A program made the position numbers and the translations under genes. DNA of 64,000 bases from Channa striata (taxonomy: Eukaryota > Chordata > Actinopteri > Anabantiformes > Channidae), in NCBI GenBank assembly GCA_033026295.1, contig CM065182.1, forward strand, positions 22,742,215-22,806,214, read 5' to 3'. The stretch's first letter is position 1. Every line of letters starts with the position of its first letter. The notes below the pieces were generated by a model that worked only from the letters and a program-made list of their open reading frames with translations, searched no databases and was not told the origin of the DNA. Below, piece by piece: positions 35,486 through 50,600 of this stretch.

Positions 35486-38400
35486 CTGAGGTGGAAAACA
35501 CACAAAAAAGTTACATTTCCTACTACGCAATCAGTAAACAGCAACACCCAATTAACATTTAACACTATTGGACAGTTAAACTACAAACTTCAATCTTCAA
35601 CCTGTATGCATGTCACTATGCATCCTCCTGAAACAATACAACCAACAGCAATCTTAGATGGTTTCATAGTCACTCAGAGATGCTTAATAGAAGAATGCGT
35701 TCTGAAGTAGTCGTGTATAGTTTTACAGACAGTGAATCAAAAACGCAGCTTGAATGGAAGCATAGATGGAGATACTGCAGACTGAGAAAAATACAGCATG
35801 ATACAGCCAGTAGAGATTTATGAAGAATTGTTTGAGTTGAGGTTGATATACATGATACTGAACTCATTTGATGTTCAGTGTTGACCTCAAAACAATTAAA
35901 CTCTTTACAAAAATTTGCCAAACGTTACCTAAAGGCCGCATTAAACGTTAGGGCTCCTGAACGTACCAATGCTAGGTCCAACCTTTTGGACAACAGCGGC
36001 AAAGAGAAGCAATAAGAAGTGTGTTGAAGCTGCTTACATGGCAGGTGCAGGGCTCCTTGTGGAAAGAGATTAGAGAAAAAGAAGGAGACACTTTCTTCTC
36101 CTTCCTTCTCCAACAGCCCCTGCAGTGATAACAAACCCAGATTTGTCTAACGCCCAGCCCTCTTGGGAAGGATACGTTTCATTAACTATTCAGTCGTTGG
36201 CGAAGGAGGCACAAGTGAGTCAGATGTGACACTAGTGCCAAAACTGGTGCTTTCATCACAGACTCTGTTTGTTTCAGTGCTAAGAGAGTGCTCCTTCAGA
36301 ATTCCTTCTCATTGACAATGTTTGGTTTGTTTCAGAGACATCTCACTCAGTGTCCCTCACACAGTCTATAATGACATGATTAGGAATGTTTTTTTTTTGC
36401 ATCATGTTAGGGATTATCCTTTAATATGTGATAAATGTTGTGCGCATTGAACTCTTAGTGTCTCAACTGACCATCATTTTGTTTAAGGCTTCATCAGAGA
36501 ACACTCATCTTGTTAGCTTTTAGATTGATACCAAGCACTGGGAGACAGGATTGTAGGATTATTATCAAAAACTGTGTCTGAACATTCACCAAAATCAAGA
36601 CTAAAGAATGACTGATGATTGATGTCAGAACCCTAAAGTGCCAACAGTACAATGCGAGAGATGGAAGGTAGAAAGATGTTTTTTTTTAGTTGAGAAGTCA
36701 TTCCTGACACTTCTCACTGCTGAGAAAGTGACTTGTTTCAGACCAACTAATACAAAACAATTACTCCAGTCAAGTTAGTTTACCTTCTCTTGTCTGACAA
36801 ATGAGCAATGCCCACTGGGCAATACAAGGTGGCAAGTTTTCACAGTGAACAAATCAGAGGGGTTATATTAGGGAGAATTGTTCTTTTCAGTTTCGCTGAA
36901 CCAACAGCAACATTAAAATGGGCAATGGTGAAGTTTTCCTCATGATTACCTAAGTTACCCAAGTCATTTTCCCAGACTGTAACAATGAAGCCCCATAAAA
37001 GACAATCCATAGTTTATGCTTTACAGATGTAAATTTAGTAAACTTTCTTTTCCAAGAGGATCTGATTGAATTTAATTTGCGTTAAGACAGAGTGTAGCAC
37101 AGATAGTGTACCGAGCCACAGGTAAGTACTGTTTATTTCAGCATTCTTGACACAGTTTTAATCTGACATATAAAGCCAGATGCCATGAACGCTTTATGGA
37201 TTTAACCAACACTGTGGCCTCCTTCCATAAAATACTAACCAGCACCAACAGTGCATCAGGACCTTTGATTGTTGAGCCGATACACACCTCCATCCAGGAT
37301 ATATTTACCATCACTTGGTCTGACATAATATTACTACAGAAAAATTTGGGAACAAAACAACAGAAACATGAAGAGAGCATCAATGAGACCTTTGACATGT
37401 GATAAATCAATTGAAGAGGAAAACTCTGCTAACCCTTATCCTGGATTATCACACCATGTGGCAAAACTTGATGAAATGCCTAGTATCAAGGAAGCTCCAA
37501 ACAAGCTCCTTTAAGCACGTTGTACTCATTGAAATGACACCAAAGTTGCGCATTTGTAACCGTACTTGCTGTTTGTTTTAGGGTGAATGAAGGCATCCAA
37601 CCAGTTACCCCTGACCCCTAACGAGCTTTAGGATATTTGAAAAAAATAGATATAGATAGAGATCTATATCATCTTAGATAAAAAAAATAATTTGTAGTAA
37701 ACAAACACTGTTATGTGAATATTACAGACAGAACAGAGAACATGAGACACAAAGGCAGTTTAAGTAAGTACTATGATAAGTTCCCAACGTGAATACATTC
37801 CTGAATGAAACACAAGTTTATATACTTTGTTGTTTTTATGTGATTTCACTTTTTAAATTCAATTACAAAAAGATGTAGATACGGACTACACAGACTTTTG
37901 GAACTTAATACCTGTAGTTTGACAGGTAGCAGTTGGCTTGGGTTGTTTTTTGTTTCAATTGTTCTCTGCCCCACCTGTAACAAATCTGGCTCTGCTTGGG
38001 ACGTGATACAGTGGTAAATACTGTATATGTTACATCTGTTGCTTTGCACTGAAGCTGCAATGCAACATGGCCGGCACAGAAGCATGACTTGTGTTTACAG
38101 AGGTGTATTCAAACATAAACGTAATATTTCAGATTTAAGCCCCTTGTTTAACATTCGTCTGTGCAAATTGTAGCTTGGTAATTCAGTTTTGAAGTTCTTC
38201 AAATAACCACCTAGGTCAATTACACCCACATCCCTCTAGTGTCCTGAAATGAACTGGATATTATATATGACAAAAAAAGTGCTGGATCCTGCCATATACC
38301 AAATATACACATTTTAAAGTTGCTCCACGTTGGAATGACATTTGCCTACAAGGCCGCTCTTTAAAATATCATTTTTTCAATGATGTTCCACATAATACAA

Positions 38401-41400
38401 GTTCACTGAGCAGCACCAAAATCTTAAAGGTGAAGATATGGGATATATATTGTTACAATAATGCTTGTTGTTTAAGACTGTGTGAGTCACTTAATGTCCT
38501 TTCAGATGACACACATTCAATGTGTTATGTAGCCAAGTAGAACAGATAACTGCAGTGTGCACAAAAATTAGGGTATATTGTGCTAGCATGGTCTCACACT
38601 TACTTTCAGATAATTGCATTTAAAACTTATTAAGATGGATGTTTTTTACATTATATAAGAGATGCCATTTAAGTCAAATCGAGGTTTAAAATGTCTATAT
38701 TAACTTGATATATTTGACATACTCTTCAGCACCAACAGAAAACCTTATATTCTTAAGTGAGATTTAGTGAAACTATGGAGGAGAACCAAAAATCATTTGA
38801 ACCCAGCTGATCTGCTGTTTGTAATGTTTCAATGTGTGAAGGGATAAACCGGTCAGATGCAGAAAGTTGCCAGCCCTACCATAGTTGCTGGATTCCAGGT
38901 AGTAGAAGGAGCTGTCTTGGGCTGCCAGTTGGTTCCACCTGTCAGCTTCCTTTCACCAGGCTGACTCCAGTGAAGGTCACTACAGAGATCAAGTAAAAAT
39001 GTTAGTCATGCATAGTGTGCATTATCACAGACATAAAATAAAAAATTGATATAATGCACTTACTTCTTTGCTGTGCCATTACCAATTCCCAGATCTGAAA
39101 ATAATAAATGATGAATACACAGCCACAAAAACACACCTCACTTACACACTATACAGAATGTAGATATTGAATTATTTCTATTATTATATATTGTATATTA
39201 TATTATATATTATATACACTATATTGACATATTTCTACTCTAGCGTATATTATAGCACAGTTTGTTTTATGTATTTATTCATTCTTTTGGGGTTATTGCC
39301 CCCCTGCAAAGTGAGCTTACTGCCAACAAGATTAGCCAATGAAGAGTCTAGGTCGTTCGAGACCAGTTTGTTGGGCTGATGGCCATTCGGGGTAATGTCC
39401 TGATTGGGCGAGGATGCCACTGCAGGTTTGAGGATGCCACCTAAAACATCTTAATTAAAAGGGGAAGGACAAAGGGGAAAACAAAAGGGAATAGAAAAAA
39501 GAAGGTAGGGAAAGGTTGGTGGGGGCCGGAACAGGTGAAGACACAAAACAACAAACAACAAAAAAATGACGGCACATAAAATGCACAGACACAAACAGAG
39601 AGAGGTGATGATGAACGCGTGGACGAGGCAGTGAACAGGGGAAAAAATTTAAAGTAGAAATAACATCAAGCCACGATTGTTTAAGAGGAATGTGTGTCGA
39701 GTCAACTCACCCAGGCATGCATACGCCATGCAAAAAGCCAAGTCCCCAGGGAGGATGTTTGAACCCCAGGATCAGGGAAAAGAAAAACAAAAAATGCTGT
39801 GAGATTGTGAGCAGCCTAGAACCAAGTCTAAACATAGCATCCACAAACATCCATTAAGGGACACAGATCGAGTATTTCAGGTTTACTGTGTGTTAATAAC
39901 ACTCACTTTTTTTGTTGTTGTAAAAGAATGTTCAATTGACCATGACCAGAAAAATGTGCATGCTGTGCGTGCATGAGTAAAACTGGATACACAATTGCTT
40001 TCAGGTTATCAAACACATGAGCATGTTGACTGCCGTCCTGGAACTGTTTAATGAAATTGTTAATTCACAATAAAAGTAGTCAACATAGTCTATTTTGGTT
40101 CTGAAATAGTTAGTTACTGTGCGTAAACTATTATTAGCAGTTAAATATGCCAATTTAAACAGATACTCGCACAAAATTGGATGTAAACATTTGTTTTGGT
40201 GTAATACCCAAAAGGGGTAGTCTATACGAATGAAAAACCATTATCTTTTTAAGACCCTGTCCATCATTTGCCCGTCCACATGACAAGAACGTAAGAAAAA
40301 GCCACAGGCAGAAAATGGCTGGCGGACTTCTAGAAAGACCGGCCTTGTTTCATATAAAGCCACTTTCAGTTTCTGATTTAACATGAATATTGGTTTGGGA
40401 TATGGTCAGAACATTCATACAAGAACTGAAAATCAAAGACAACTACTCTGAGTTTCCACAGGCTTGACATAACCATGCAAAGTATCTGCCAATCTGTCCT
40501 GTAGGTCAACAGGACAAGAAAATATGAGTGTGTGATGATTACACACTTACCTGTAGAATCCAGATAGTTGGCATTGGTGTTGTTACCGAACACTGAATCA
40601 AAGTCGACGTGAAGGCCACGGCTGTTCTGTGGTGTTGGGGAGGCTGTAAACCCTGGTTAAGCCAAAAGAAAGCAAATAGTCAGGACTGTCAACCACAATC
40701 CCTTGGTTACTCCTAACTAAACCACAGAGACAATTGGAAGGCTTTTAAATACTAATGACATACCTAAAGTATGACTTGCTTTGACTTAGCAATGGCATCC
40801 CATCTTAAAAGACACTTTTGTTTTTGTGTAATTATTGCATAAAGAGCTCAGCCATGTTACAACATCAATCTCCTTCACGGCCAAAACGTTTGGCAGTCTT
40901 AAGCTATGCTCACGGGCAAACAGCTGTTTACTTGCCCTTACACAACAACTACAGAAAAGGATTGTACAACTCTAAATCTCCAAGTTAAATCTGTGAAAAG
41001 CGAGACATCCTGACAGTGCTGTAGATCTGTGCTGAGGAATACTTTATTGTACTATTTTTACTAATGCTTATTGTTTCAGAAAATTTTGCAACCCAACAAC
41101 CACAACTACATATTAGCAGGTCCTGGCAACCAAAGCATCACGTGTGTGTTTTTACACATCTCTTTTTCTTTTATGATGCACTGAACATTTGTTGAATTTA
41201 AGTGGGATTAGGAGGATCTCCTGCTGTTTTTCAAAGCTGTCTGGAGTTCATATGTGGAACAGACTCTAGATATACTAAAGAGTGACTCGACTAAGAAAGA
41301 GTGACTAAGCCTATTTCACATTTGAACTCCAGACTATATCATGAGACGTAAGCCTGGGACATTGATGAATGAGTTAGTTCATGCAAATTATATGGATATC

Positions 41401-41501
41401 GTACAACGGCGCTTGAAAAATAAAGCCCTGATAATGCCGGGAGTGTGTCACTCAGGCATCTGTATTGTCAAATACAAATACAGACAGAGTCAGGAGAACA
41501 T

Positions 41502-41582
<81 letters not shown>

Positions 41583-41586
41583 CAAA

Positions 41587-41617
<31 letters not shown>

Positions 41618-44600
41618 ACTTACTATAATTAACATAGCAAAGTTCCAAACATGCTCTGGTTCAACCTTCCAACAGCAATGATTTTCACAAACGTTACTTT
41701 TTATGATAGTGGTAAAGTGAACATTTATGTCTTACTAACAAAATAACACCTAAAGAGTCTTTAGTTATTTTTCACAATTTTTCATTTAAAAGTGTTACGA
41801 TAAGCTACTGATTATGAGAAATGAAAAGCAAAAGAATTACCTAAAGAACTCGGTTTAAAATTAGCTATACATAAACTCTGCAGTAGCTATACAATAAAAC
41901 CCTTTTTTGACACAAGAAACATGCAGCACAAACAATAAACGAAAGAACTTCTTTATTCTTGGGTAGAAGATCTTGATGCCAGCATCTCGAGGACTTCGAC
42001 CTTTTCCTACCTCGCACCTTACCAAGCCTATTCAGGCCAGGATGGAACAAAGGCTGACTCAGGAGGATAAAAATGGGTTCCCTAGCCAGTTTTACTCAGA
42101 CTGAAGAAGCTGCCTGGATAACTATTAAAATGTTTCTAATCAAGAAATATGTCCAGTTGATATGATTCAACCATCTGGATGACTGAAAACAACAAACGAA
42201 AGGTACATCAGGTGTAATAGGTTTAGTAAACTTGATCAACCTGGTTGTTATTCGATTACTACACATACAATTGCCCTTTGGCATCAACTATATTCTCGAG
42301 CCTTGATTATACCTACCTCTGAATAGACCAGCTACAGCAAGAGGCTCAGATTGGAAGAGAGGGGTGGAGTTGTAAGGGTTTGGCCCACAGTCTGACACAC
42401 AGCAACATCAGCAGATGAAAGAACCAGACAGAGAAGAAAAGGGAGGGAGAGCGGAGAAGATTATGTAGCTATGGGACCAGAAAATAAGGCCGCAGTGAAA
42501 GATCAGCAAGGAAGCCAAGCAACTGTGGGAATGGCTGTTTAACAGAGGAAAAACAAAGATCAGGATTTGCAGGACAAAAGCGGAGGAAGTCGGCACTCAT
42601 TACACAGCTAGACTAAATAAAGGGCACAATTAAGGGCAACTAGTGGATAGCCACAAAACAATGCAGGCTCACACCCACTGGCTTGTAGAAAGCATGGAGG
42701 GAAAAGGCGGCATGACCAGCAGGACTGCTGTGCAATGCTCTGAATTTCACTGGGTAAACAGACTACGATTTAAAAATGTTACCAAAAGACTCTCACGTCT
42801 GCAGGAGGACAACCGTCCACCACAGTACCTGAGATAAATGTCTCTTTTTGTGCAGCGGTATCAAGTTCAGATGCCATGGAAGAGCTTGAGTCAAAAAAGG
42901 GGTTGTAATGATCTGGAGGAAAAAAATGTTGCTGGTGAAGACAGACATGCAATAAAGACTTTAAAGCATTAATATAAAAAGAAAAAAGAAAAAGGCCGAA
43001 AGCGCATCAAAGATTAACAGTCTAAATCAAAGAATGTTAAGACACAATAATCACAAGGGACATGTCCTGATTGTGGAAGGAAGCAAATATTTAATGTAGG
43101 GCAGTATGCCAGATATGTATACTCTATTTGGATTAGTTTCAAGAAAATAGTGCTGGTGATGAATGAAAAAAGTGTCAACAAGTGTCAGTATGTTCTGACC
43201 AGTGACCCTAAAGCACTGCTGACATTTCTTCTCTTACTGCCCTGAAATATACTTGACTCTACATCCTTTTTGGGTGACATCTTCTATGTTAAAACATCGA
43301 CCAAGGAGACCTTCTGGAACTAATTAGTACAGCACACATGTTGAAAGGAAAGAAAAGACAGCAAAACAATCCCACCAAACACTTCATGGCTAGGTGTCCT
43401 TGAGGACAGACTGCCAGCGTCTGAGGACACCGTGGACAAGTGCACAGCATCGACAACAGGTAGTGTGAGGAAAGGGTTTGAGTTTGGAATGGATTCCTCC
43501 AGAGCTTCTGCAGCAGAGGTGAAAGGATCTGAGTGGGAGAGAAAAGGAGGAGAAGAAAAAAAAAGGAGGAACAGAGAGACATTATGGTGGAGAGGAGGGT
43601 GAGAAAAGTTGAAAAGACAAGTTTAAAAAGGTGCATGCAAGATGACATGCAGAAGGACAATGTCCGTGCTGCTGCAAAGAATTTGAGCATTTTAATGGCA
43701 GTGAATGAATGACTGATCTCATGCACTCGATCAGCTTGATGATTAGCATTATCTAGGGGTGCAACAGATCACAAAACTCCGACTAGTCACGGTTTCTGTT
43801 TAAGTGATGATATTTTCTTCCTTTTATAAGCAGGAAAAAGTGGTAGAGTGTAAGTAGAACTCTTACAGTCATATCACCCTCCCATGGAGAACACCCTTTC
43901 TCTGGGCACTGAAGTAGCACTCTTCATAACTGCTGGATAGCAGTGTTGTGCAACGCATGGAGGAGAGTGATGAATGATTTTGAACTGGAGGAGAGGGACT
44001 GATTGAGTCCCACACAACCACAAGCTTAAAGTTGCTGTTGGCAGCTTTGTAGCTTGCATTCACCTCTTGCTGAATACACCTCTAGTTTTATCATTAATTG
44101 GCGTAAGCAGTGCACGGCTAAAGAGTCTTCATCATCACAACGGCCACAGCCTAGCACTGGAGCTGATATTCAAAGATTTCTATGCCTACAATAAAAAAAG
44201 CTGTATAGGCGGTTTGTGTTTACATCATCAATCAGTTTAAGGAGCTTGCCTTTCCTGTAACGTGACAAAATAAAGTAAACACAAAGCAACAAATTGTAGC
44301 AACAGTTAAGAGTCCATTTAGAAAGACCCTTTTAAACTTACACTTACTCCCTTTGACTACATTTAAATGTCAATATTATATTATCGCAAACATTAAAATT
44401 TATCAGCCACATTATTTACATGCCTTTTGATATGAAACTAAAGTGCAAAAAGCAAGCAACATTATAAAGATATAAGAGATAAGGTTCCAACTGGGCTAAA
44501 TCAATATTATTCTACTAATATATTAGACAAATTATTTTCACCAAATAAATAAATAATAATTTAAAAAAAAAATAAAAGTAGCAAGTTCCCCTCATGTTCT

Positions 44601-47600
44601 TCAACATAGACTAATCCACTGGAAAAAAACGTATTTTCTTTTAAGTAAACACTTGAATGAATTAGTTTAATTGAAATTGTAATTTATCATTAATCAATTT
44701 AATCAATTATCATTAAATTGTAATTAATTAATCATTCTGAGATGCAAATGCATTCTCTTTAGCATTTCTTGTGCTAAAATCAGCATATCAACACACAACA
44801 AACTCCACTGACATATTCACAATACTCGTCTGGTATATGGTGTTTATAGATTTAATAAATATATGCCTGTTAAATAACAACAATGTTTGTAAAATTTTGC
44901 TCCATTCCACAGAGCTACCACACCTGGTATTTTTCGCATAAGCAAAGAGAACATTGTATTTGTATGGCTGTTAGCTGATGTTTTAAACACACACTACAGT
45001 AAAACACAGACACGAGATCAGGGCACTGAGTTTAAAATTCTTCCCATTAAAATACTGTAGCACTATGGACTGGGGGGTTTATATAAAAATGTATACTGCA
45101 CTAAGGTATAAAAGGTTGTAACAGAGATATATGATCAGACAATACAGTTTGTTGCGCTCCATAACCCTCTCTTATCACTTCGGCGGGTGGTGTGTCCTTC
45201 TCAAGCTCAGGGTCTCTACCAGAGGCCTGGAGGCTTGAGGGTCCTACACACGGTCCTAAAAATGCATCATATTCTGACCTTTGAACTGTCAGCCTGTACT
45301 TGACTCAGATGTTTCTGTACACTATCCCAGCAGGTCAGTTAAGGCTTTCTATGTATGCCCTGCCTGCTAGACTCTTGCATTTTGCTAAACTGGATTATTT
45401 CAAGGACATTTTTGCACATCTGGAGTCCTGCCTAGTATAGTAAACTCTGGCCTCTATTAATGACTGTATTTACATGCACATAAGAAACCCAGTTAAAGGA
45501 AATCTATGTATACAAGCAGCACAAAAGTAACCTGGTTTCTCCTTCACCTCTGACTTAGTGTATAAGCCTGGTGCACAGTTTTTAACTATGACTCTTTGAC
45601 TTTTCTGTGTGTGTGTTGCAGCAGAGTGACAGTGTAGAGGGAGAGAAAGGTAGGAAACATGCAGCTGACCCATGTTTCATCCTTGAGAGTGATAAAAATC
45701 CAGGGGGAAAAGTGACTTATTGAGAATTCTGCAAGGAACTTTGTGTAAATTAAAAATTCTGTCGGACCTAAGGCAGACTCTGTTTTAAAAACGAGGTGTC
45801 ATTGCCCCATTAACTAGTTAACAATCTCTCCGTTCATTAAATCTTTCACCCAGCTGGGTACGTGTTGTTACACACATGTGCCGTTAGAAACGTGGTTACC
45901 CGCATTAACAATAGAGCAATCAGCGCTCTCCAACAGAAGTCTACATGGGGAAGCCAGGTTTCCCTAATCCCCTATCCTGATTTTGGAAACCCTTACAAAA
46001 CCTTTTTCTAGATGTACATCAATTCTCAGGGCTCTGACTCCAAGCTTACTGTCAGCTGTCTGCTAGCCTTGAGCTGTTGGGGTGGGCATCATCTTTTTGG
46101 CGCGATTGCTAATGCTAGTCGTACACCTGTCAGATTAAACATGTACACTAGAGACAATCAGAACACATGGGTTTATGTTGTTAAAATGGCACGCTAGCTG
46201 TAAGGTCTTCCTCTTTCAGTGCAAAACATGCAGAGCTACATGCACACCGGCTCTCATCTTTGCTGTGTTTTCAAGCAATTGAAAACAGTTTCTTGTACTT
46301 AAATCTCATAAAACGGTAACACTTCTTAATAGTACTTTGCTTTGATGTTTTCTCGTTGACAGATTTTGCTGCCTTGTAAGTCGCTTTGGATAAAAGCGTC
46401 TGCCCAATGAGTAAACGTAAAGAATCATAAAATGTTATATTTGTGCTGTCAGGAAGCAAAATGTGTGCTCATGAGTATCTGGGGTGTATGTGTATCTGTA
46501 AATGTACCAACTGTGTGAACTGCAGTGTTGCCCGGGAGAATTAAGCGCTCACCTCCCCATGTGTTGGTGATGGAGAGAGGCAGTGGGTGCTGGAAAGCTG
46601 GCTGCAGGTCCAGCAGATCATTGGCTGCCTTGGCGGTGCTGGAGGAAACAAGCAGGAAAACAAGAGTAAAAGACAATAGGTCAGTAACTAATTGATAAAA
46701 CATGTAGTAATGATTGTTATAGCAGTAATAACAGTAGAGATGCATTTAGTGTACATAATCTTCCCTACACATTTAACATCAACCTACCAATGTTTTTGCC
46801 AAAAAAGCTTAAACAAATCAGCTCAGTTTGTCGTCATTAAGCTACTAAATAAATAAAATGATCAGGCCTCTAAATACAAAAATGTAATTATAGTTACTGT
46901 CCCTTTCAATCAAAAACCTTACATAAACCTTACAAAAACCTTATATAAAACTTTCTTAATTTCAGCATTTGGATTATATACGTAAAGTGTTATACTCTCC
47001 ATTGTTCCTGCAGTTCTCAGCCAAATAATGGATTTGTTCATGCCAAAAATGTTGTTTGTTTGCAAAACAACTGAGATAAATAGAAAGTAACTGAAAAATG
47101 ACTTAAAATGTTTCAAAGATTCCCCCTGAGAGATCCTGAAAGCAGCAGGTTGTGGTTAATAGTGATCAAAAAGGACATAATGCACATTTTTGCCGATTGT
47201 TATGAGTATGTGCACACTATTTCTCAAAAGGACAATGTGGTGAGAAAAAGACAGACAAAAGTAATCCCACATACAAGTGAATCAGAGAGCAATATAGGGT
47301 ATATGTTGTTTCCCCCTTAGCTTTAAACAAGCAAATGTTTGTATGAACCCAGCTGACGTACATTATGATAACCAAGACCGACTGCGATTCTGGTTATGCA
47401 TTGCCATTTTTATTCATTTGTGTTTGGACTGCCTCTTTTCACACATGCACGTTTATTCAGGTTCATACATGTCTCACACATTTTCACACATAAATATGTA
47501 TGACCGTAACTGTATTTGTGGTAGTGTGATCTGACAATGGCTGGAGCAGTTAGAAGAAGAAGAACCTTTATTTTAGTCACATTGATCACATATACATTTG

Positions 47601-50600
47601 CACATACATGTTACAGTGGAATTTTAATTTGAGCTACCAGGCCGCTTACTTTGAGTACTTACTTCGAGTATGAGGGCAACAGTGACCTAAAAGATTTAAG
47701 TTTACAACTAGAGTATGACGTCACAGCTGAACTGCTAGCCAAGACTCAGTGAGTGGATTAGAGACATGTTTTGGCAGAAGTTAAGATGAACTGAAAACCC
47801 AGAATTATCACCAATATCGTATGAGATTTTAATACTCTTTGAGATTCAATGCTTTTACAGGTATTTTTAAAATAGGTGAAAAAAATGACAAGAGCAAGAG
47901 AGTTGAATAGCTATAAAGATGCTGAGAAATAGAGGTTATAGCGCAGGGGTCCCAATACGTAGCTCGTATTGGGCTCGTAAATTTGAAACTACATTAGTCA
48001 AATATGATTGAAATAAGCTATGACAATGTTGCAAACGTGTAGCTCTCGGCCATTTTCATTTTGTAAAAGAAGGTGAAATAAAAGGTTTGAGACCCCTAGT
48101 GAATATTTCAAATCAGTCAATTTTCTCAGAAAACCCTCAGGATTCAGGAGTTTGGTTTCAACAACTGCTTTAGGGTTTAGAAGCTGTTTTAAGAGGTCAC
48201 TGTAGGTCTTATGGGGTTAAAAAATTACTTTCAAGCTTGTTTTCTTTTACTTACGTAGATTGAGTTCAGTGCATTATTTTAATGCTCATCCTACACTTAC
48301 TGAGTCACACCTCACCCTCACCGTATGGGGAAAAAGCAAACCTATTGGAAAACTGCGTCAGACCCACAGCTGTTAATGTTTTCTTAATGCTGCTGTTCTG
48401 TCCTGCTAAAATGATAAAAAGTAAGAAAGAGACAGTAGAACAATTTGTGTAGGCACAATGGACTCACCTGTTGTTAGAGCTGGGGATGGAGAAGAGGTCT
48501 ATGGCAGGGGCTGAGTTAATGGTTCCATCCATGGTGGAGATAGGTGAGGAGTCTGTGGTCGCTGTAGCAGGATTTTTCTGGAGCTCTTTCAGACGCTGTT
48601 CCTTCAGTGATTGAAAGCCTTAAATTAGCAGCATGTAGGCTCACATGTATCCAACTACTCAGTAAAATAGTCTTTAAACCTTTTCATATATATCCATATA
48701 CCTGCATATACAGATATCTGCACATCTGTAAACCTTAGTGGAATGGGCATACACGCAAGAAGTGAAAACAATGAGAAACACTGTTGCTGATTAGCAGACA
48801 ACTCCCCCAAAATGCATCCGGCACAGACTCTATCTTAAGCCAATTTCTCCCACACTTCAAACAACACAAAAAAGTTCATTTCTGTGCTATGCAGCAGACA
48901 CCACTGGGTAATGCTACTCTGGCCTGCAGTGCACCAAGTTAAAAGGAAAGTAGGTGAGGGAGGAAAATATACCTTTAATGCTTTCAGGCGAGATTGCTCT
49001 TCCTCCAGTGCTGCCTGTTTTTCCCTCTCGTCCACTTTGGTAAAAGATATGCCGGTATTGGCCAGGGAGGAGACAGCATTGGACAGAGTGCTAGCCCTGA
49101 ATCAAAGGACACACACAGAAATCACTGAGTAACCAAGAACTACCCAGGGATACTGGATAAAAAAAATAAGAGCAAAACTGGACTTTGATTAACTTTTTGC
49201 TTTACCTTACAGCACTGTCAAACTTTTCAGCTGTGACACATACACAAATACTTTCATTCTGGGTACAGAACAGGTGATGTACACCTACCTGCTGGCTGCA
49301 GTTGAGTCTTTGACCTTCTTCCCCTCTAAAGAGGCCAAATGCTGTTCTAGGGCATCCAGCAGGCTGCTGGGGGCCTATGTGAATGTCATTGATAGACATT
49401 AAGTTCGAAAATATAAGGAAAGTTTAACAGAAAGTGTCATCAGAAAAAACAAAACGGAACACTGCAGCATGCCAAGTTACAACCACAAACAGCTACGCTC
49501 AAATACAGAGACAGAGAGAAAAGGTTCAGATACTTACACAAACTGTAAACTGAAAAAAGGAGAGATAAAAGGAGGGGAAAAATACAGAAAATAAAGGTGG
49601 TAACGGTCAAGACATTAACTAGAATATTTGGGAGAAAGCTAATGAACTCTGGTTCATCTCTTACAGTTACAAATTTCTACATAATGACAACACTTCCAAA
49701 TTAATAACTTTCTACTTATTGACTACTTGGTGGGTTACTTGTGTGGTTCAAATAGACTAAAAGCTTTGATTCACACCTTTATTTGCTGTATAATCTGCTA
49801 AGTCAGAAGTGAGTATGAGTTGGAAGGTGTTTGTTAGTGCAACAGTGAATACATGCATAGCCTGCCAGATGTGCACAGAACAGGGTGCTAAAACTGGTTG
49901 GGCCTGAAGCTGCAGGGGTTTAACATCCTGGAGACAAAAATAGCCAAATCTTGGAAGTTCATTTTATGGCGGTCACTAAACCAATACATGCATATATTTT
50001 GATCCAAATTATTATATATTGAGGGCAAAAATAAACTTTCTTTTTTCTTTTTCAGCCATTCTGATGTATAACTCTGGTGTGCTTTGAATCACTGTCCTGT
50101 TGCATGAACCAGTACCAACCAAGTTTTAGTTGGCATAAAGATCACTTCTAATCTGCTGATAAAATCCTCTGATACAGGGAGGAGTTCCTGGTCAACTCAA
50201 TGGCTGCAGTGCCTAACAGGGGGTTTAAGATGTTAACATTAAGCTAACATGCAGCATTTTGTTGAGTTTCTGCCAAAGTGGGATTGGGCATTAAAAGCAA
50301 AACACCTCAACTTTGGTCTCATCTGTCCATAGGGCATTGTTCTTCATGTTTGCTCAGATGCAATTTTTTTTTTACCCTAGTCTTGCTTTCATGTTCTTTT
50401 TAGCATCCCTTCCAAACTAACTATTCTTTTTCAGTCTTATAATTGTGCTATCTAGGACTTAAACATTTGACTTTATGAGATGGAGCTCTTTTTTGTATTT
50501 TCCCACCTTGAGGTGAATGTACTGGGACATCCACCTCCTGAAAAGAACAGCAACGGTACTAAATGCTTTTTACATGTGAATAATTCTGTCCTACTGTAGA

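Noticed and set aside
37138..37410. Frames on both strands of 68-90 codons
   Set aside because: No family resemblance; intronic, with no conserved motif or splice context.
39710..39790. Possible extra PICALM exon ahead of a ggtgagt donor
   Set aside because: The sequence upstream of the donor has no AG acceptor, and the flanking exons already join in phase.
41341..41616. 91-codon frame ending in Tyr-Ile repeats
   Set aside because: Half of it is the TA microsatellite and the rest is intronic sequence without homology.
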